Assembly: GCA_026398415.1 (NCBI GenBank) | Contig: JAPLSY010000029.1 | Span: forward strand, 1-64,000 | Direction of reading: 5' to 3' | Source: Kiritimatiellota bacterium | GTDB taxonomy: Bacteria; Verrucomicrobiota; Kiritimatiellia; JAAZAB01 | DNA: 64,000 nucleotides | Shown here: positions 25,891 to 33,646 of the stretch, one piece after another | Layout of the letters: each line of letters begins with the position of its first letter | Numbering within the stretch: position 1 is the first letter of the stretch | Notes under the pieces: model-generated | Seen by the model: only the letters and a program-made list of their open reading frames with translations | Database searches by the model: none | What the model was told of the DNA's origin: nothing | Made by a program: the position numbers and the translations under genes

Positions 25891-26567
25891 ATGTACAGCG
25901 TCTGGTAGAAGGAGGATTGAAAGTACGCGTCAGGAGCCCCGTCGAAAACGACAGTTCCTTCGTGCAGGACGAGAATGCGCGTGGCGAGGGACTTGATCTC
26001 CTCCGGCCGGTGTGACGTAAAAAGGATCGTCTTGCCCAGCGCGTGAATGCGGTGGATCAGATGATAGATATCCTTGGTCGTTTCAAAATCCAGTGAGGAC
26101 GTGGGTTCATCCAGAAGCAGAACGGGCGGATCCGCTATGAGTGAACGTCCGATGCTGACACGTTGTTTCAAGCCCTTGGACAAGGTCCGCACGGCGCTGC
26201 GGCGAAAGGGCAGGAGCTTGAATTCCTGTAGCGTGTCTTCAATACGTGAAGCCGGTGCTCCAAAAAGGCGGGCAAAGAGCGCGAGATTGTAATTGACCGA
26301 AAAGCCGTCGTGAAGATTTGGGGTCTCAGGGACAAATCCGATTTTTCGGACAAGAGCCAATCGATCCTGAAGCTCTATACCTTGCACCGTGACCTGTCCG
26401 CTATCCGGGACGAGCCAGCTTGCCAAGAGTTTGAGCAACGTCGATTTGCCGGCGCCGTTATGCCCGACAATGGCAATCAACTCTCCCTGGTCCACGCTGA
26501 AACTCGTCGACAAAAGTCCCCTGTTGCCCGGATAGACTTTCGAGAGACGATGTACCTCTATATGCAT
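25887..26567 (-). CDS. ABC transporter ATP-binding protein
   Basis: The 226-residue ATPase has Walker A (GHNGAGKST), the signature LSKGLKQRVSIGRSL, Walker B (PPVLLLDEP) and the switch His region (ILFTSHRPEEIKSL). A Tyr/Pro-rich Q-loop region (GFVPETPN) is present. The order and short length match ATPases paired with ABC-2 exporters. Its stop overlaps the permease start. It follows a 23-residue membrane peptide gene in the P4 unit. Confidence 0.92.
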   Translation of the reverse strand: MHIEVHRLSKVYPGNRGLLSTSFSVDQGELIAIVGHNGAGKSTLLKLLASWLVPDSGQVTVQGIELQDRLALVRKIGFVPETPNLHDGFSVNYNLALFARLFGAPASRIEDTLQEFKLLPFRRSAVRTLSKGLKQRVSIGRSLIADPPVLLLDEPTSSLDFETTKDIYHLIHRIHALGKTILFTSHRPEEIKSLATRILVLHEGTVVFDGAPDAYFQSSFYQTLYI

Positions 26568-26605
26568 GTCATGGATCGATGCGATGGCTCCCCACTTCCA
26601 CCGCC

Positions 26606-26677
26606 TTAGGTCAGTTTCACAATAACAATGACCAGGATAATTACAATCAATACGCCGATGACGAGTCCTAGTAGCAT
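26606..26677 (-). CDS. 23-residue hydrophobic small protein
   Basis: ATG 26677 is preceded by GGAGG at a good distance (5-6 bases), and the stop is TAA at 26608-26606. The predicted peptide starts MLLGLVIGVLIVIILVIV and ends KLT: one uninterrupted membrane helix with a short basic end. It is the first frame after promoter P4 and lies 38 bases before the ABC ATPase gene. No homologue is recognised. The good ribosome-binding site and position support that it is translated; it could also be a leader peptide. Confidence 0.6.
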   Translation of the reverse strand: MLLGLVIGVLIVIILVIVIVKLT

Positions 26678-26722
26678 AAATTCCTCCGTGTATTTGATTT
26701 TTTTGCTTTTCTCATTTAAGGT

Positions 26723-26767
26723 AGGCTACGCGATGAGTCGGACCTTGGCTATGGGGTGTAACCCTAC
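26723..26767 (-). promoter_or_regulatory. island promoter P4
   Basis: On the minus strand GTAGGGTTACACCCCATAGC (26767-26748) is followed after 17 bases by CGTAGCCT (26730-26723). It precedes the 23-residue peptide and the ABC exporter, with a leader of about 40 bases. Confidence 0.75.
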
Positions 26768-26796
26768 TGGGGCGGATGGGGTGCCGCTCCCCAAAC

Positions 26797-26886
26797 GCTG
26801 ATCAACGCGACAGGATCGCTTGGCGGGGTTTAACACCTACGGGATGCGTTACAGGGCTTTCGTTCGCGAAGGCCGGTTTGGCTCTG
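26797..26886. repeat. upstream segment shared with promoter P5
   Basis: This stretch, just upstream of P4, resembles 29980-30049 upstream of P5: both contain a GATCA-GCGACAGGA stretch, CTACGGGATGCGT and GGCCGGTTTGG. The P4 copy has about 20 extra bases. The rest of 26768-27054 shows no gene. Confidence 0.55.
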
Positions 26887-27054
26887 AATTGATATGGGTC
26901 GGGGTACGATAGGCGTCGGAAGAGGCACCCATTAAAGGCCAAGTCAATCCTGGCGGCGTAAATGATACTGCCCGGACTGTGGCTTCCATGTTTGCGCCAG
27001 GTACACCGAAGTTTGACGATCACGGCCGGGTGGCTTATCCCATCGGGGCACAGG

Positions 27055-27438
27055 TCATGGGGCATGGCTCGTGGATGTCGGTTCCTTCGCGCCGTGTTGC
27101 TTGAGGAACTCCACCACATCCGGATGGCGATTTACCTTGGCTAATTCAAGCGCTGTGTTGCCATCCTCGGCCCTTGCGTTAACGTCCGCGCCCTTGTCCA
27201 CCAGGACTTTGACCACATCCAGATTGCCATTGATCGCAGCCGCCATCAGCGGCGTATAGCCGTCCTTGTCCTTTGCGTTAATGTCCGCACCTCTTTGCAG
27301 ATGCTGCTGAACGTCGGCAAGGTTTCCCTGTTTTGCGGCTTCGTGCATGGTTCCATAAACCAACGACTCTTGGCTGTACCCTGGTGTGAACGTCATAAGC
27401 AACCACATAAGCATGAATGCAATACTTGCAGTTTTCAT
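27055..27438 (-). CDS. exported ankyrin-repeat protein
   Basis: The 127-residue protein has a signal peptide (IAFMLMWLLMTFTPGYSQ) and three ankyrin repeats from about 30 to 118 (MHEAAKQGNLADVQQHLQRG, TPLMAAAINGNLDVVKVLVD, TALELAKVNRHPDVVEFLKQ), each ending in the GADINAKDKDG or GADVNARAEDG hairpin. It should work in the periplasm as a binding module. It is the last gene of the P5 unit by position, after the alpha/beta hydrolase. Confidence 0.85.
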   Translation of the reverse strand: MKTASIAFMLMWLLMTFTPGYSQESLVYGTMHEAAKQGNLADVQQHLQRGADINAKDKDGYTPLMAAAINGNLDVVKVLVDKGADVNARAEDGNTALELAKVNRHPDVVEFLKQHGAKEPTSTSHAP

Positions 27439-27530
27439 TGCTTCCTCCTTTAGAATGCATTGTTGGACGGCCGATCGGTGCGATCCACAGTATCGGCGCC
27501 ACCAGCCAAGCGGCGTCGGTAAAACTTTCC

Positions 27531-28355
27531 TCAGGTCTTAAGGAATGCCAGCAGGTCGGCATTGAGCCGGTCTTTGTGCGTGTCCGCCAGGCCGTGGGGT
27601 GCGCCCGCGTAGATCTTCAGGGTCGCGTTCTTGACCAGCTTCGCTGAGCGGAGCGCCGCGGCGCCGATCGGCACGATCTGGTCGTCGTCACCGTGAAGGA
27701 TCAGCGTCGGCACATCGAACTTCTTGAGGTCTTCGGTGAAATCCGTCTCGGAGAACGCCTTGATGCAGTCGAAGGCGTTCTTGTGACCGGCCTGCATCCC
27801 CTGGAGCCAGAACGAGTCGATCAGGCCCTGCGAGACCTTGGTGCCGGGCCGGTTGGCTCCGAAGAACGGACCGCTGGCGAGATCCTTGTAGAATTGCGAG
27901 CGGTCGGCGAGGGAGCCGAGGCGGATCCCGTCGAACACCTCAATCGGCAGGCCGCCGGGATTGGTTGCCGTTTTCAGCATCAGCGGCGGGACGGCGGAGA
28001 TCAACGCGGCCTTGGCCACCCGTTTGGTGCCGTGGCGGCCGATATAGCGGGCAATTTCGCCGCCGCCCGCAGAAAAGCCGACCAGGGCAACGCCGTTCAG
28101 GTCAAGCGTTTCGATGAGCTCCGACAGGTCGTCGGCATACGTGTCCATGTCGTTGCCATTTGAGGGCTGGCTCGAACGGCCATGCCCGCGACGATCATGG
28201 GCAATGCAGCGATAACCTTTGGAGGCCAGGAACAACATCTGAGCCTCCCAGCTATCCGCGCTGAGTGGCCAGCCGTGGCTGAATACCAAAGGCCGTCCTG
28301 TGCCCCAGTCCTTGTAGTAGATTTCTGTGCCGTCTTTGGTGATAATCGTGCTCAT
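27531..28355 (-). CDS. alpha/beta hydrolase (non-heme chloroperoxidase-like)
   Basis: The 274-residue enzyme has an oxyanion-region [10 protein letters not shown], the nucleophile elbow VGFSAGGGE (Ser), DRRGHGRS, an acid in [13 protein letters not shown] and a final His in [12 protein letters not shown]. The whole plan matches cofactor-free haloperoxidases/arylesterases of about 275 residues. Members hydrolyse esters and form peracids; a detoxifying role would suit the neighbouring superoxide dismutase and ferritin-like genes. No signal peptide is seen. Confidence 0.88.
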   Translation of the reverse strand: MSTIITKDGTEIYYKDWGTGRPLVFSHGWPLSADSWEAQMLFLASKGYRCIAHDRRGHGRSSQPSNGNDMDTYADDLSELIETLDLNGVALVGFSAGGGEIARYIGRHGTKRVAKAALISAVPPLMLKTATNPGGLPIEVFDGIRLGSLADRSQFYKDLASGPFFGANRPGTKVSQGLIDSFWLQGMQAGHKNAFDCIKAFSETDFTEDLKKFDVPTLILHGDDDQIVPIGAAALRSAKLVKNATLKIYAGAPHGLADTHKDRLNADLLAFLKT

Positions 28356-28379
28356 TGGGTGGTTTCACCCGGAAAGGCT

Positions 28380-28682
28380 TTACTTCATTTTCTCGATTTC
28401 AGTTTCAACTTCTTTTGCCCCCTCGGCATAGAACTTTTCTTCATCGGGAGCAAGCGCGCGGAGCAATCTCAGAAACTCCCCAGCGTGTACGCGCTCCTCA
28501 TCCGCTATGTCTTTGAGCACTTCCACGGCGAGCTTGTTGGCGGTTGACCCGGCAAGCTGCATGTACAACTGAATCGCTTCGTACTCTGCGGCCACCATGA
28601 AACGAATTGCTCTGACGAGCTCCTCGTCTGTGAGCTTCCTGTCGTTTGCCAACCCGGCAAAGGGCGATCCGAATTCCGGCAT
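28380..28682 (-). CDS. ferritin-like/rubrerythrin-type diiron protein (about 100 residues)
   Basis: The protein has two predicted helices with diiron ligands: AAEYEAIQLYMQL and ADEERVHAGEFLRLL (E-x-x-H). This short single-pair form resembles ferritin-like proteins that work as dimers or as encapsulin cargo, sequestering or oxidising iron. No encapsulin gene is present in the window. It lies between the superoxide dismutase and hydrolase genes, consistent with an oxidative-stress role. Confidence 0.78.
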   Translation of the reverse strand: MPEFGSPFAGLANDRKLTDEELVRAIRFMVAAEYEAIQLYMQLAGSTANKLAVEVLKDIADEERVHAGEFLRLLRALAPDEEKFYAEGAKEVETEIEKMK

Positions 28683-28792
28683 GGTTATTCTCCCTTTCTT
28701 ACGTCTTTTCGGGCTTCCGCAGCGGTACGCGGTGGGTGGAGCGCCTTGTTAGGTTCGTTTTAGGGCAAAGCTTGTGACCGTTCAGGCTGCCA

Positions 28793-29416
28793 TCAGCCAA
28801 GGTTCTTTGCCGCAAAAGCCCAGTTAATCAGTTTGTCGAGCACGGCAGTAACATAGTCCGCGCGGCGGTTCTGATAGTCCAGGTAGTAGGCGTGTTCCCA
28901 CACGTCGATGGTCAACAGTGGTTTTATCCCAGTGGTCAAAGGCGAATCCGCATTGCCGGTCTTGACTACCTTGAGCTTGTCGCCATCCAGCACGAGCCAC
29001 GCCCAGCCGCTGCCGAACTGGGTCGTTGCCGCCGTCGCCAACGCCTTTTTGCATGCATCCAGGGTTCCGAAGGTGGCCTCGAGCTTCTGTTTCAATGCGG
29101 CGGGTGGTTCGCCACCGCCTTTCGACGTCAGGCAAGACCAGTAGAACGCGTGGTTCCAAGCTTGCGCCGCATTATTGAAGATCGCGGTCTTGTCAACATT
29201 GCCGGCTGTCGCGGCGATGATCTTCTCCAGCGTCAGCTCGGCCAACTCCGTTCCGGCCACCAACTTGTTCAGGTTCTCGACGTATCCCTTGTGATGCTTG
29301 CCGTAGTGAAACCCGATAGTTCGTGCGGAGATCACGGGGTCCAGCGCATTTTCCGCGTAGGGCAGAGGCGCCAGGACATGCGGAAATGCATTTTTAAGCT
29401 TGCCATTGCTCATCAT
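28793..29416 (-). CDS. sod: superoxide dismutase (Fe/Mn family)
   Basis: The enzyme converts superoxide to oxygen and peroxide. Metal ligands are visible in [24 protein letters not shown] and [19 protein letters not shown] (Asp and His). [10 protein letters not shown] is the usual core strand. Iron or manganese use cannot be told by eye. ATG 29416 follows AGGAGG by 5 bases; the adjacent ATG 29413 is equally possible. No signal peptide, so it is cytoplasmic. It is second in the P5 unit. Confidence 0.93.
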   Translation of the reverse strand: MMSNGKLKNAFPHVLAPLPYAENALDPVISARTIGFHYGKHHKGYVENLNKLVAGTELAELTLEKIIAATAGNVDKTAIFNNAAQAWNHAFYWSCLTSKGGGEPPAALKQKLEATFGTLDACKKALATAATTQFGSGWAWLVLDGDKLKVVKTGNADSPLTTGIKPLLTIDVWEHAYYLDYQNRRADYVTAVLDKLINWAFAAKNLG

Positions 29417-29478
29417 TGTTCCTCCTGTTTTCAGTATAATCGGCAACCCCTTTTTCCGGTTTCAATGGAGTGTCGTGT

Positions 29479-29868
29479 CTATTTCTGCATGTCCGTACCG
29501 GTCTGCTCGACGGCGGCCCCGGATTTTTCAAGGGCTTCGCCGGTCTTTTCGACCGCCTGTCCGGCAGCGTCCTTTGTCGCCGCCGCTGTTTTCTTTGCGG
29601 TCGCGCCGGTTTTCTCTACGGCGGTGCTTGCCGCTTCCGCGGTCTTTTCCGCAGCCTTGTCAATGGCGGCGCCGGTTTTTTCCACAGCGGTGTTTGCCGC
29701 GGCCGCAGTCTTATCCGCAGCCGTATCCAACGCGGCGCCGGTTCTCTCTGCAGTCCCGGCCGTCTTGGTCGGCACCGACTCGGACTTCTGTCCGCACCGG
29801 CAACCGCCAACAGCCACAACGCCGACAACTGCCACAACACCCAGCATCCTTACTACATTGATCTTCAT
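29479..29868 (-). CDS. LEA-like Ala/Lys/Thr-rich lipoprotein
   Basis: From ATG 29868, after GGAGG at 7 bases, the 129-residue protein has a lipoprotein signal (VVAVVGVVAVGGC) with the modified Cys near residue 23. The rest is low-complexity: repeated EKTGAAIDKAAEKTAEA-type units of about 11 residues, giving an amphipathic helix as in late embryogenesis abundant (LEA) proteins. Such proteins protect membranes or enzymes in drying or freezing. It is the first gene after promoter P5. Confidence 0.75.
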   Translation of the reverse strand: MKINVVRMLGVVAVVGVVAVGGCRCGQKSESVPTKTAGTAERTGAALDTAADKTAAAANTAVEKTGAAIDKAAEKTAEAASTAVEKTGATAKKTAAATKDAAGQAVEKTGEALEKSGAAVEQTGTDMQK

Positions 29869-29918
29869 AACCAGCCCTCCTTCTGTTCTGTTGCGTTCTG
29901 TTCTATAACTATGCATAT

Positions 29919-29961
29919 AGTGTACAATGGACTGGCCGCTTGCTATGGGGTGTAACCCTAC
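29919..29961 (-). promoter_or_regulatory. island promoter P5
   Basis: On the minus strand GTAGGGTTACACCCCATAGC (29961-29942) is followed by TGTACACT (29926-29919). The gap is 15 bases here, against 17 in the other five, and is the weakest match. It precedes the lipoprotein, dismutase, ferritin-like, hydrolase and ankyrin genes. Confidence 0.65.
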
Positions 29962-29979
29962 TGCGGATGATTGGGCGAT

Positions 29980-30049
29980 GCTTGATCAGCGCGACAGGAA
30001 TGTTCGACGGGGTGTGGCGACTACGGGATGCGTGGCCGGTTTGGTTCTG
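29980..30049. repeat. upstream segment shared with promoter P4
   Basis: See 26797-26886: the same words in the same order lie upstream of both boxes, but not upstream of P1, P2, P3 or P6. Confidence 0.5.
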
Positions 30050-30077
30050 CACGGCCAGCCCTGAGCTTTTCAAAGGG

Positions 30078-30764
30078 CTAAACGATGGTCAGCTGGACAC
30101 TGCTTTCGATGATGCCCGCCGCGATGGCGTAGCGGGTGAGGCCCGCCGTATCGTGGATGTCGAGCTTGCGCATGAGGTGATCACGATGCTTCTCGACGGT
30201 CTTGATGCTGATGCCAAGCTCCGTCGCGATTTGCTTGTTGGCCTCGCCTTCGGCAACCAGTTGGAGTACCTCCAACTCGCGCGAACTCAGGCGGGTGACC
30301 TTCGCCTTCAGCCGCCCCTTTCGATCAAGCGACTTCGAATTGTGATGGCGGAGGCTCTTGGAGACGGAGGGGCTGAAAAAGGTGTTTCCCTTTTGGACTT
30401 CTCGTATCGCCTCGGACAGAAATTGGGCGGAGGTTTGCTTGATCAGGTAGCCCACCGCCCCTAACGCTGTCACTCGTTCAACGTAGGCATCATCACTGTG
30501 AGCGGAAAGAATGAGCACCTTGGTGTCAGGGACAGCTTGGCGAATTTGGCGGGTGGCCTCCAAACCATTGAGCAGCGGCATGGCGATATCCATGATGACC
30601 ACGGCGGGACGAAGTTTTTTGGTCATTTCCACGGCCTGGCGGCCGGTGGCCGCTTCGCCGACCACCTCAATGTCGCGCTCGACCTCCAATAGCTTCCGCA
30701 GACCCTCCCGGACGATCATGTGGTCTTCAGCCAGCAGTACGGTAATGTGCTTTGCGGACTTCAT
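30078..30764 (-). CDS. LuxR/NarL-family response regulator
   Basis: The 228-residue protein has a receiver domain (1-120) with acidic pocket EDH, phospho-acceptor D59 in VVIMDIAMPLLNG, a Ser in LILSAHSDD and Lys in GYLIKQTS, and a C-terminal LuxR-type helix-turn-helix (LSSRELEVLQLVAEGEANKQ, ELGISIKTVEKHRDHLMRKL). It is phosphorylated by the adjacent kinase and should bind DNA as a dimer. The palindromic boxes P1-P6 are candidate targets, including P6 upstream of its own operon. Its start overlaps the kinase stop by ATGA. Confidence 0.93.
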   Translation of the reverse strand: MKSAKHITVLLAEDHMIVREGLRKLLEVERDIEVVGEAATGRQAVEMTKKLRPAVVIMDIAMPLLNGLEATRQIRQAVPDTKVLILSAHSDDAYVERVTALGAVGYLIKQTSAQFLSEAIREVQKGNTFFSPSVSKSLRHHNSKSLDRKGRLKAKVTRLSSRELEVLQLVAEGEANKQIATELGISIKTVEKHRDHLMRKLDIHDTAGLTRYAIAAGIIESSVQLTIV

Positions 30765-31924
30765 GGGTGAGTGTGCTCCTTGGCGCCGTTGTTGAACGGA
30801 ATCTGCGCATGGATGGTCGTGCCTTTACCAGGTACGGATTCGACCGTGAACTTGCCGCCGACCATCTCCACCCGTTCCCTAATTCCCAGCAGTCCCAATC
30901 GTTTGCACCTACCGACAAACAGAACTCGTTTCAGATCGAAGCCTTTACCGTTGTCGCTGATGTCCATGCAAACGGCCTTCGGAAGTCGCCGGATGCTCGC
31001 TTCCACCCGGCTGGCTTGCGCGTGGCGGGCGACATTGGTCAGCGCTTCGTGGGCGACACGATAAAGCACCGTGCACTTGGCGCTGCTCAATTTTTCCACC
31101 CCCGTAAACGCCGTCAAACTAACCCGAATGCCCGTCTCTTTCGTAAAACTCTTCATAAACGATTGCAGGGCGGGAATCAGCCCCAAATCGTCCAGCACCG
31201 CCGGGCGCAATTCGCGGGCGAACCGATGCACGATGTCCACCGACCTTTCCACAAGCCGTTGCGTGCGCGAAATCTTCTGGCTAAGGCCCTTGGTATTAGA
31301 CGCGGCCTCAATTTTCAAGGTCGTCAGCCGGACATTGATACCCGTCAGCATCTGGGCGATGACATCATGCAGTTCGCGGCTGATCCTCTTGCGCTCTTCC
31401 TCCTGCACCGACAGAATCCGGTGGGACAGAAGCCGCAATTGCTCCTGCAGACGCCGCGACTGCTCCAATAACCAACTGGTGTGCCGCTCGTTTTGACGGA
31501 GGGTCTCCTCCACCACCTGGCGCCGGGCGATTTCCTTTTTCAACTGCCGGTTGGAGGCGGCGAGAGCCAGGGTGCGCAGGTTCAGCGCCTGGTTCAGCCG
31601 GCTCAAGTGAGTGTTGGCCTCCAGCGCCGTGCGGTGCGTCGCTTCCATCGGCAGGATGACCCCGGCAAAGAAAGTCTTTGCCCGCTTGATGATCCGATCT
31701 CGGGCGGTGGAGGCGCCAATCGGCAACGCCTGGGCAATCATTGCCTGCTCGTGAATCAGGGCCAGATCCAGAGTCTCCAGTTCCAGAACCACCGCCTGGT
31801 GTCCCAACCTTACCGCCGGCTTCAGACTTGCCGCCGCCCCTTGCTTAAGGTATCGGCGCAATGCCACGTGATATTGTCGTGCCAATACGCGCGACTTACG
31901 TTTTATGCTGGATGACGAACTCAT
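30761..31924 (-). CDS. sensor histidine kinase (HisKA_3 type)
   Basis: The 387-residue cytoplasmic kinase has an N-terminal helical domain (about 10-105, RYLKQGAAASLKPAVRLGHQ) resembling the RsbU/RsbR-type N-terminal module, a coiled coil (about 105-170), the HisKA_3 dimerisation domain with H186 in RISRELHDVIAQML, and a C-terminal HATPase (HEALTNVARHAQA, DISDNGKGFD, GLLGIRERVEMVGG). There are no membrane segments, so it senses a cytoplasmic signal. It is followed by its response regulator, four bases overlapping, and preceded by a truncated paralogue, 29 bases overlapping. Confidence 0.92.
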   Translation of the reverse strand: MSSSSSIKRKSRVLARQYHVALRRYLKQGAAASLKPAVRLGHQAVVLELETLDLALIHEQAMIAQALPIGASTARDRIIKRAKTFFAGVILPMEATHRTALEANTHLSRLNQALNLRTLALAASNRQLKKEIARRQVVEETLRQNERHTSWLLEQSRRLQEQLRLLSHRILSVQEEERKRISRELHDVIAQMLTGINVRLTTLKIEAASNTKGLSQKISRTQRLVERSVDIVHRFARELRPAVLDDLGLIPALQSFMKSFTKETGIRVSLTAFTGVEKLSSAKCTVLYRVAHEALTNVARHAQASRVEASIRRLPKAVCMDISDNGKGFDLKRVLFVGRCKRLGLLGIRERVEMVGGKFTVESVPGKGTTIHAQIPFNNGAKEHTHP

Positions 31925-32615
31925 GATCGAACCGATTTAGCCTTTTGGCGGATTCTTTCACAAGTCGTTGCGTTTTGGCAATCTCTTTCTTGAGACTCGC
32001 CGTACTGACCCTGGCCACCTTCTTCAACTTCAACAGCGGAAGATCGATGGCGATCATATTCTGGGCGACCTCATCGTGAAGCTGGTGGCTGGTCTTCTGC
32101 CGTTCATCCTCTTGCGCTGACAGAATCTCGCGTGTCAGATGCCGCAAATGCTTCTGCAGGCGATGTGACTCAGTCAACAGTTGGGTGTGGTGGTCCCCGC
32201 TTTTTTTGAGGGATTCCTCCACCCCTTGGCGCTGGATGATGCTTCGTTTCAAGCGGCGGGTTGCGGCGGACGATTCCACCGTGCGCCGATGCAGTGTCTG
32301 GGTCAGTTGATTGACGCGGACGTCGGCCTTCAGGGCGGCGCGATGAGTTTTCTCGATCGGAACGATGGTTTCGGCGAAAAAGCGCTTTGCCCGCTCGATT
32401 ATTCTCTGCCTGGTCCTGGATGAGCCGCCCGGCGATGTCACAGTCGTCAGGGCCTGCTCGTGAAACTCGGCCACGTCTAACGTCTCCAAACCAAGAGCCA
32501 CCGCCTGGCGTCCCAGCCCGAGCGCCGGTTGTAGACTCGCCCTTGGACCTTGCTCGAGGTGTTGGCGCAATGCCTTCTGATACCGCCGGGACCATGTGGC
32601 TGTTTTAGCGTTCAT
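31896..32615 (-). CDS. truncated histidine-kinase paralogue (N-terminal module + DHp, no ATPase)
   Basis: The 239-residue protein matches the next kinase along its whole length (compare YQKALRQHLEQGPRASLQPA with the equivalent there) up to the DHp helices with H180 in TSHQLHDEVAQNMIAI. It then stops, before any N, G1 or G2 box of the ATPase. The stop overlaps the next start by 29 bases. It could be trans-phosphorylated by heterodimerising with the complete kinase, act as a sensor-only partner or a phosphatase, or be a decaying duplicate. The intact DHp His argues for function. Confidence 0.8.
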   Translation of the reverse strand: MNAKTATWSRRYQKALRQHLEQGPRASLQPALGLGRQAVALGLETLDVAEFHEQALTTVTSPGGSSRTRQRIIERAKRFFAETIVPIEKTHRAALKADVRVNQLTQTLHRRTVESSAATRRLKRSIIQRQGVEESLKKSGDHHTQLLTESHRLQKHLRHLTREILSAQEDERQKTSHQLHDEVAQNMIAIDLPLLKLKKVARVSTASLKKEIAKTQRLVKESAKRLNRFDHEFVIQHKT

Positions 32616-32670
32616 TTTCACTGCGCCCATTGTTTAGATTGGTGCGTTCGGTTCGTTGCCGCTCCGCCGA

Positions 32671-32886
32671 TCAGTCCTTCTTGTTCCCCACGACCAACAA
32701 CACGAGCCCGCCGACGAGCGCGATTGCCCCGACGACTGGGGGGATGAAGTGTCTTTGTGTGGTTTCCAGATGCACTGGACCGATATCGATAGGCTCTCCT
32801 CTGGTCCTAAAGGTGATGCCTGAGTAAGCGAGCACCACGATACCAAGAGTGACCAACACGACGGCAATGATTCCTCTTGAACTCAT
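32671..32886 (-). CDS. small two-helix membrane protein
   Basis: From ATG 32886, after GGAGG at 6 bases, the 71-residue protein has a membrane helix (IIAVVLVTLGIVVLAYSGI), a polar middle (HLETTQRHFIPP) and a second helix (VVGAIALVGGLVLLVVG) with NKKD. It resembles DUF3185-type small proteins of stress islands, but I do not recognise the family firmly. Confidence 0.7.
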   Translation of the reverse strand: MSSRGIIAVVLVTLGIVVLAYSGITFRTRGEPIDIGPVHLETTQRHFIPPVVGAIALVGGLVLLVVGNKKD

Positions 32887-32938
32887 CTTGAGCCTCCATC
32901 TTTGTTGCCTGAATACGACAAGGTAACGGTTTCCTGGT

Positions 32939-33085
32939 TTATAGTCGTCGTCCCTGAATGATCCTGACCAGCACCACGACAATGGCAATCACCAGCAGGA
33001 TGTGAATGAACCCGCCCATCGTGTAACTGCTCACCAGTCCCAGCAGCCAAAGAACCATCAGTATTACCGCAATGGTCCACAACAT
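32939..33085 (-). CDS. lmo0937/DUF5670-family small membrane protein (48 residues)
   Basis: The protein starts MLWTIAVILMVLWLLGLVSS, continues YTMGGFIHILLVIAI and ends RIIQGRRL. This is the lmo0937 family, two helices joined by a YTxGGFIHxL turn. No function is known, but it is common in stress islands. It is the first gene after P6 and is followed by a membrane protein gene and the two-component genes. Confidence 0.85.
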   Translation of the reverse strand: MLWTIAVILMVLWLLGLVSSYTMGGFIHILLVIAIVVVLVRIIQGRRL

Positions 33086-33161
33086 ATGACGATCCTCTCT
33101 GTGTCCCCGGTTTGCGTGGTTACATGCATTACGGCCATTAGCTTTTCTCTTTTTCCTACAC

Positions 33162-33206
33162 AGACTACACGACGGGCTGACCCTTTGCAGTGGGGTATAA
33201 CCCTAC
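33162..33206 (-). promoter_or_regulatory. island promoter P6
   Basis: On the minus strand GTAGGGTTATACCCCACTGC (33206-33187) is followed after 17 bases by TGTAGTCT (33169-33162). It precedes the lmo0937 gene, a small membrane protein and the kinase/response-regulator genes, which suggests autoregulation. Confidence 0.75.
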
Positions 33207-33314
33207 CGTCGGTTAAGCGCGGTTCTCCCGACAGTTAATGCCTGTTTGAATGCGTTCTTTTCATTGATTTTAATGGGGTGAGCAATTAAAGTAAAAGTAT
33301 GTCTTAAATCCATG

Positions 33315-33332
33315 GCGGTTCTTACGAACCGC
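33315..33332. repeat. hairpin GCGGTTC/GAACCGC
   Basis: A perfect 7-bp stem with a TTAC loop, followed by TGCTACA. It lies in the otherwise gene-free 33207-33432 stretch, between P6 and the PUR gene. Confidence 0.45.
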
Positions 33333-33432
33333 TGCTACATCAGTTCAGTGTATGGGCTGTTTGTCCCGATCTCACCGAGAGTCGGGACAGCAAAGTTATC
33401 GAAGGCCTAACTTAAAGCGGGAGGATCAGGGG

Positions 33433-33627
33433 GTGGAGACACAACTACTCAGTGAACGCGTGCAGATCGAACGCAAAGAATTCTTTTTCGACTTCAAGGA
33501 AAATGACAATGGTCGCTTCCTGAAGATTACGGAAGAAGTCGGCGGTCATCGGGATACCATCATTATTCCCGCCTCGGGCCTGCCGTTGTTCCGGGAAACG
33601 ATCGATCGCGTCATGGCCGTCAATTAA
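33433..33627 (+). CDS. PUR-family/DUF3276 nucleic-acid-binding protein
   Basis: From GTG 33433, 8 bases after GGGAGG, the 64-residue protein contains the PUR repeat core RKEFFFDFKENDNGRFLKIT and IIIPASGLPLFRETID. Bacterial PUR proteins bind single-stranded nucleic acid as dimers. A longer frame from 33352 adds sequence outside the fold. It converges on cobS. Confidence 0.8.
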   Translation: METQLLSERVQIERKEFFFDFKENDNGRFLKITEEVGGHRDTIIIPASGLPLFRETIDRVMAVN

Positions 33628-33646
33628 GGCGCCAGGGCTTGGGGTT

